A stretch of 64,000 nucleotides of DNA from the NCBI GenBank assembly GCA_034190875.2, contig CM067343.1, forward strand, positions 60,535,056 to 60,599,055. Reading direction: 5' to 3'. A model generated the notes under the pieces. The model ran no database searches and was not told where the DNA came from. It saw only the letters and a program-made list of their open reading frames with translations. Every line of letters starts with the position of its first letter. The first letter of the stretch is position 1. Shown here piece by piece: positions 63,540 through 64,000 of the stretch. Origin of the DNA: Urechis unicinctus (lineage: Eukaryota; Annelida; Polychaeta; Xenopneusta; Urechidae). Position numbers and translations under genes: made by a program.

Positions 63540-64000
63540 TCATTTATTACACAATCTGTTAATTACACGTATTTCAATATCTGATTTCACCGACTCCAAC
63601 CAATATTTCCTATAGTCCACACACAACCATTTGCTACGTTCCATCCACGAGGGGCAGGGGTCAATTAAACCTATACTTAATTCCCATAAACTTGATACAT
63701 AGTGTTCGTCAACACGCTCGAGAGCATCCGTCATACACATCCGAACTTGTTCTTCAGGTTCGGCCATCAAACAAAGATTATGCTGTCGCTGACTCGGGTG
63801 GTCGATCTGACAGCCATGGCATTTTTCTGGTATTAGAGCTTCGATTAATTCGACAAGCGTGTCTGTGTATACCACCATCAGATATTCCTCCATTAATTTC
63901 GCTCTCATCACGTGGGCTCCGTAGAGCTGTTTCAACTCCTCCCACGCTTCTACAAACATATACCACGAGTAACTGTCCATTTCCATTGTCACCTGACCCT
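63540..64000 (-). CDS. Cys/His-rich accessory protein paralogue, partial at window edge
   Basis: Paralogue of 61,810-62,604. Shared blocks in order: DSYSWYMFVEAWEEL (versus DSFNWWLLIKAYQDL), a Cys/His segment (CHGCQIDHPSQ) and ALERVDEHYVSSLW (versus ALDKVDEHHVTLLW), then WLCVDYRKYW. The frame is open to base 64,000 without a stop, and the aligned paralogue extends about 110 residues further at its N-terminus, so the true start is outside the window; the GTG at 63,992 is not the likely start. AATAAA (63,543-63,548) overlaps the stop. Confidence 0.65.
   Translation of the reverse strand, partial: GQVTMEMDSYSWYMFVEAWEELKQLYGAHVMRAKLMEEYLMVVYTDTLVELIEALIPEKCHGCQIDHPSQRQHNLCLMAEPEEQVRMCMTDALERVDEHYVSSLWELSIGLIDPCPSWMERSKWLCVDYRKYWLESVKSDIEIRVINRLCNK

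Larger units (their letters stand above)
49010..64000. mobile_element. Endogenous Polinton/Maverick (adintovirus-like) element, right end outside window
   Basis: The complete hallmark set is present in one block: protein-primed family B polymerase, rve integrase, adenain-like protease, FtsK/HerA-type packaging ATPase, hexon- and penton-like capsid proteins, PX-type core protein and pVI-like peptide. The polymerase is on the + strand; all others are on the - strand, converging on it. The left boundary is set where leader repeats begin, about 100 bp beyond the right inverted-repeat arm; the terminal inverted repeat cannot be confirmed because its partner lies beyond 64,000. Six genes are broken, so the copy is not intact. 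Confidence 0.95.

Overview
The window is animal nuclear DNA, most likely from an invertebrate. It is AT-rich, full of (TA)n, (GA)n and (CT)n arrays and diverged repeats, and has GT-AG introns and AATAAA signals. It carries non-LTR retrotransposon debris and a broken gene that looks like the invertebrate DUF1647 family. The exact taxon cannot be read from the sequence.

Bases 1 to about 48,900 hold almost no intact coding sequence. The main structure is a large, old inverted repeat. A left arm (about 1-8,630) pairs in reverse complement with a right arm (about 41,260-48,900) across a spacer of about 32.6 kb. An exact 40-base match (7,277-7,316 with 42,441-42,480) anchors the pairing. The outer tip of the arms occurs a third time at 9,690-10,360. 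The spacer holds a tandem duplication of about 700 bp (14,385-15,725), a dispersed repeat pair (20,060 and 36,555), a LINE 3' tail (21,546), a LINE endonuclease fragment (28,660-29,750) and the DUF1647-like pseudogene (40,040-40,895).

From about 49,010 to the right edge lies most of an endogenous Polinton/Maverick (adintovirus-like) element. A leader with repeated hairpin-like motifs and a TATA/initiator promoter precedes a protein-primed family B DNA polymerase with six introns on the + strand. Every other gene is on the - strand, converging on the polymerase. Going from the polymerase toward the right edge these are: adenain-like protease, hexon-like major capsid protein, PX-type core protein, two tandem penton-like proteins, a small membrane protein, an rve integrase, a conserved protein beginning MAKKM, a pVI-like membrane-active peptide, the packaging ATPase, a Cys/His-rich accessory protein, a C2H2 zinc-finger protein, a small coiled-coil protein, and a partial paralogue of the accessory protein running off the edge. 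The right terminus is outside the window.

Together these encode replication (polymerase), integration (integrase), capsid building and maturation (hexon, penton, core, protease), packaging (ATPase) and probably membrane passage (pVI-like and membrane protein). The polymerase, hexon, core, one penton and integrase carry frameshifts and the MAKKM protein has two in-frame stops, so this copy is decaying. The protease, intact penton, ATPase and accessory ORFs remain open. Points of most interest are the giant inverted repeat, the penton duplication with a near-identical 5' end, the triple 44-bp CACGTG repeat before the accessory cluster, a 33-bp sequence shared between a polymerase intron and a distant antisense ORF, and the OTU-like segment in the polymerase N-terminus.
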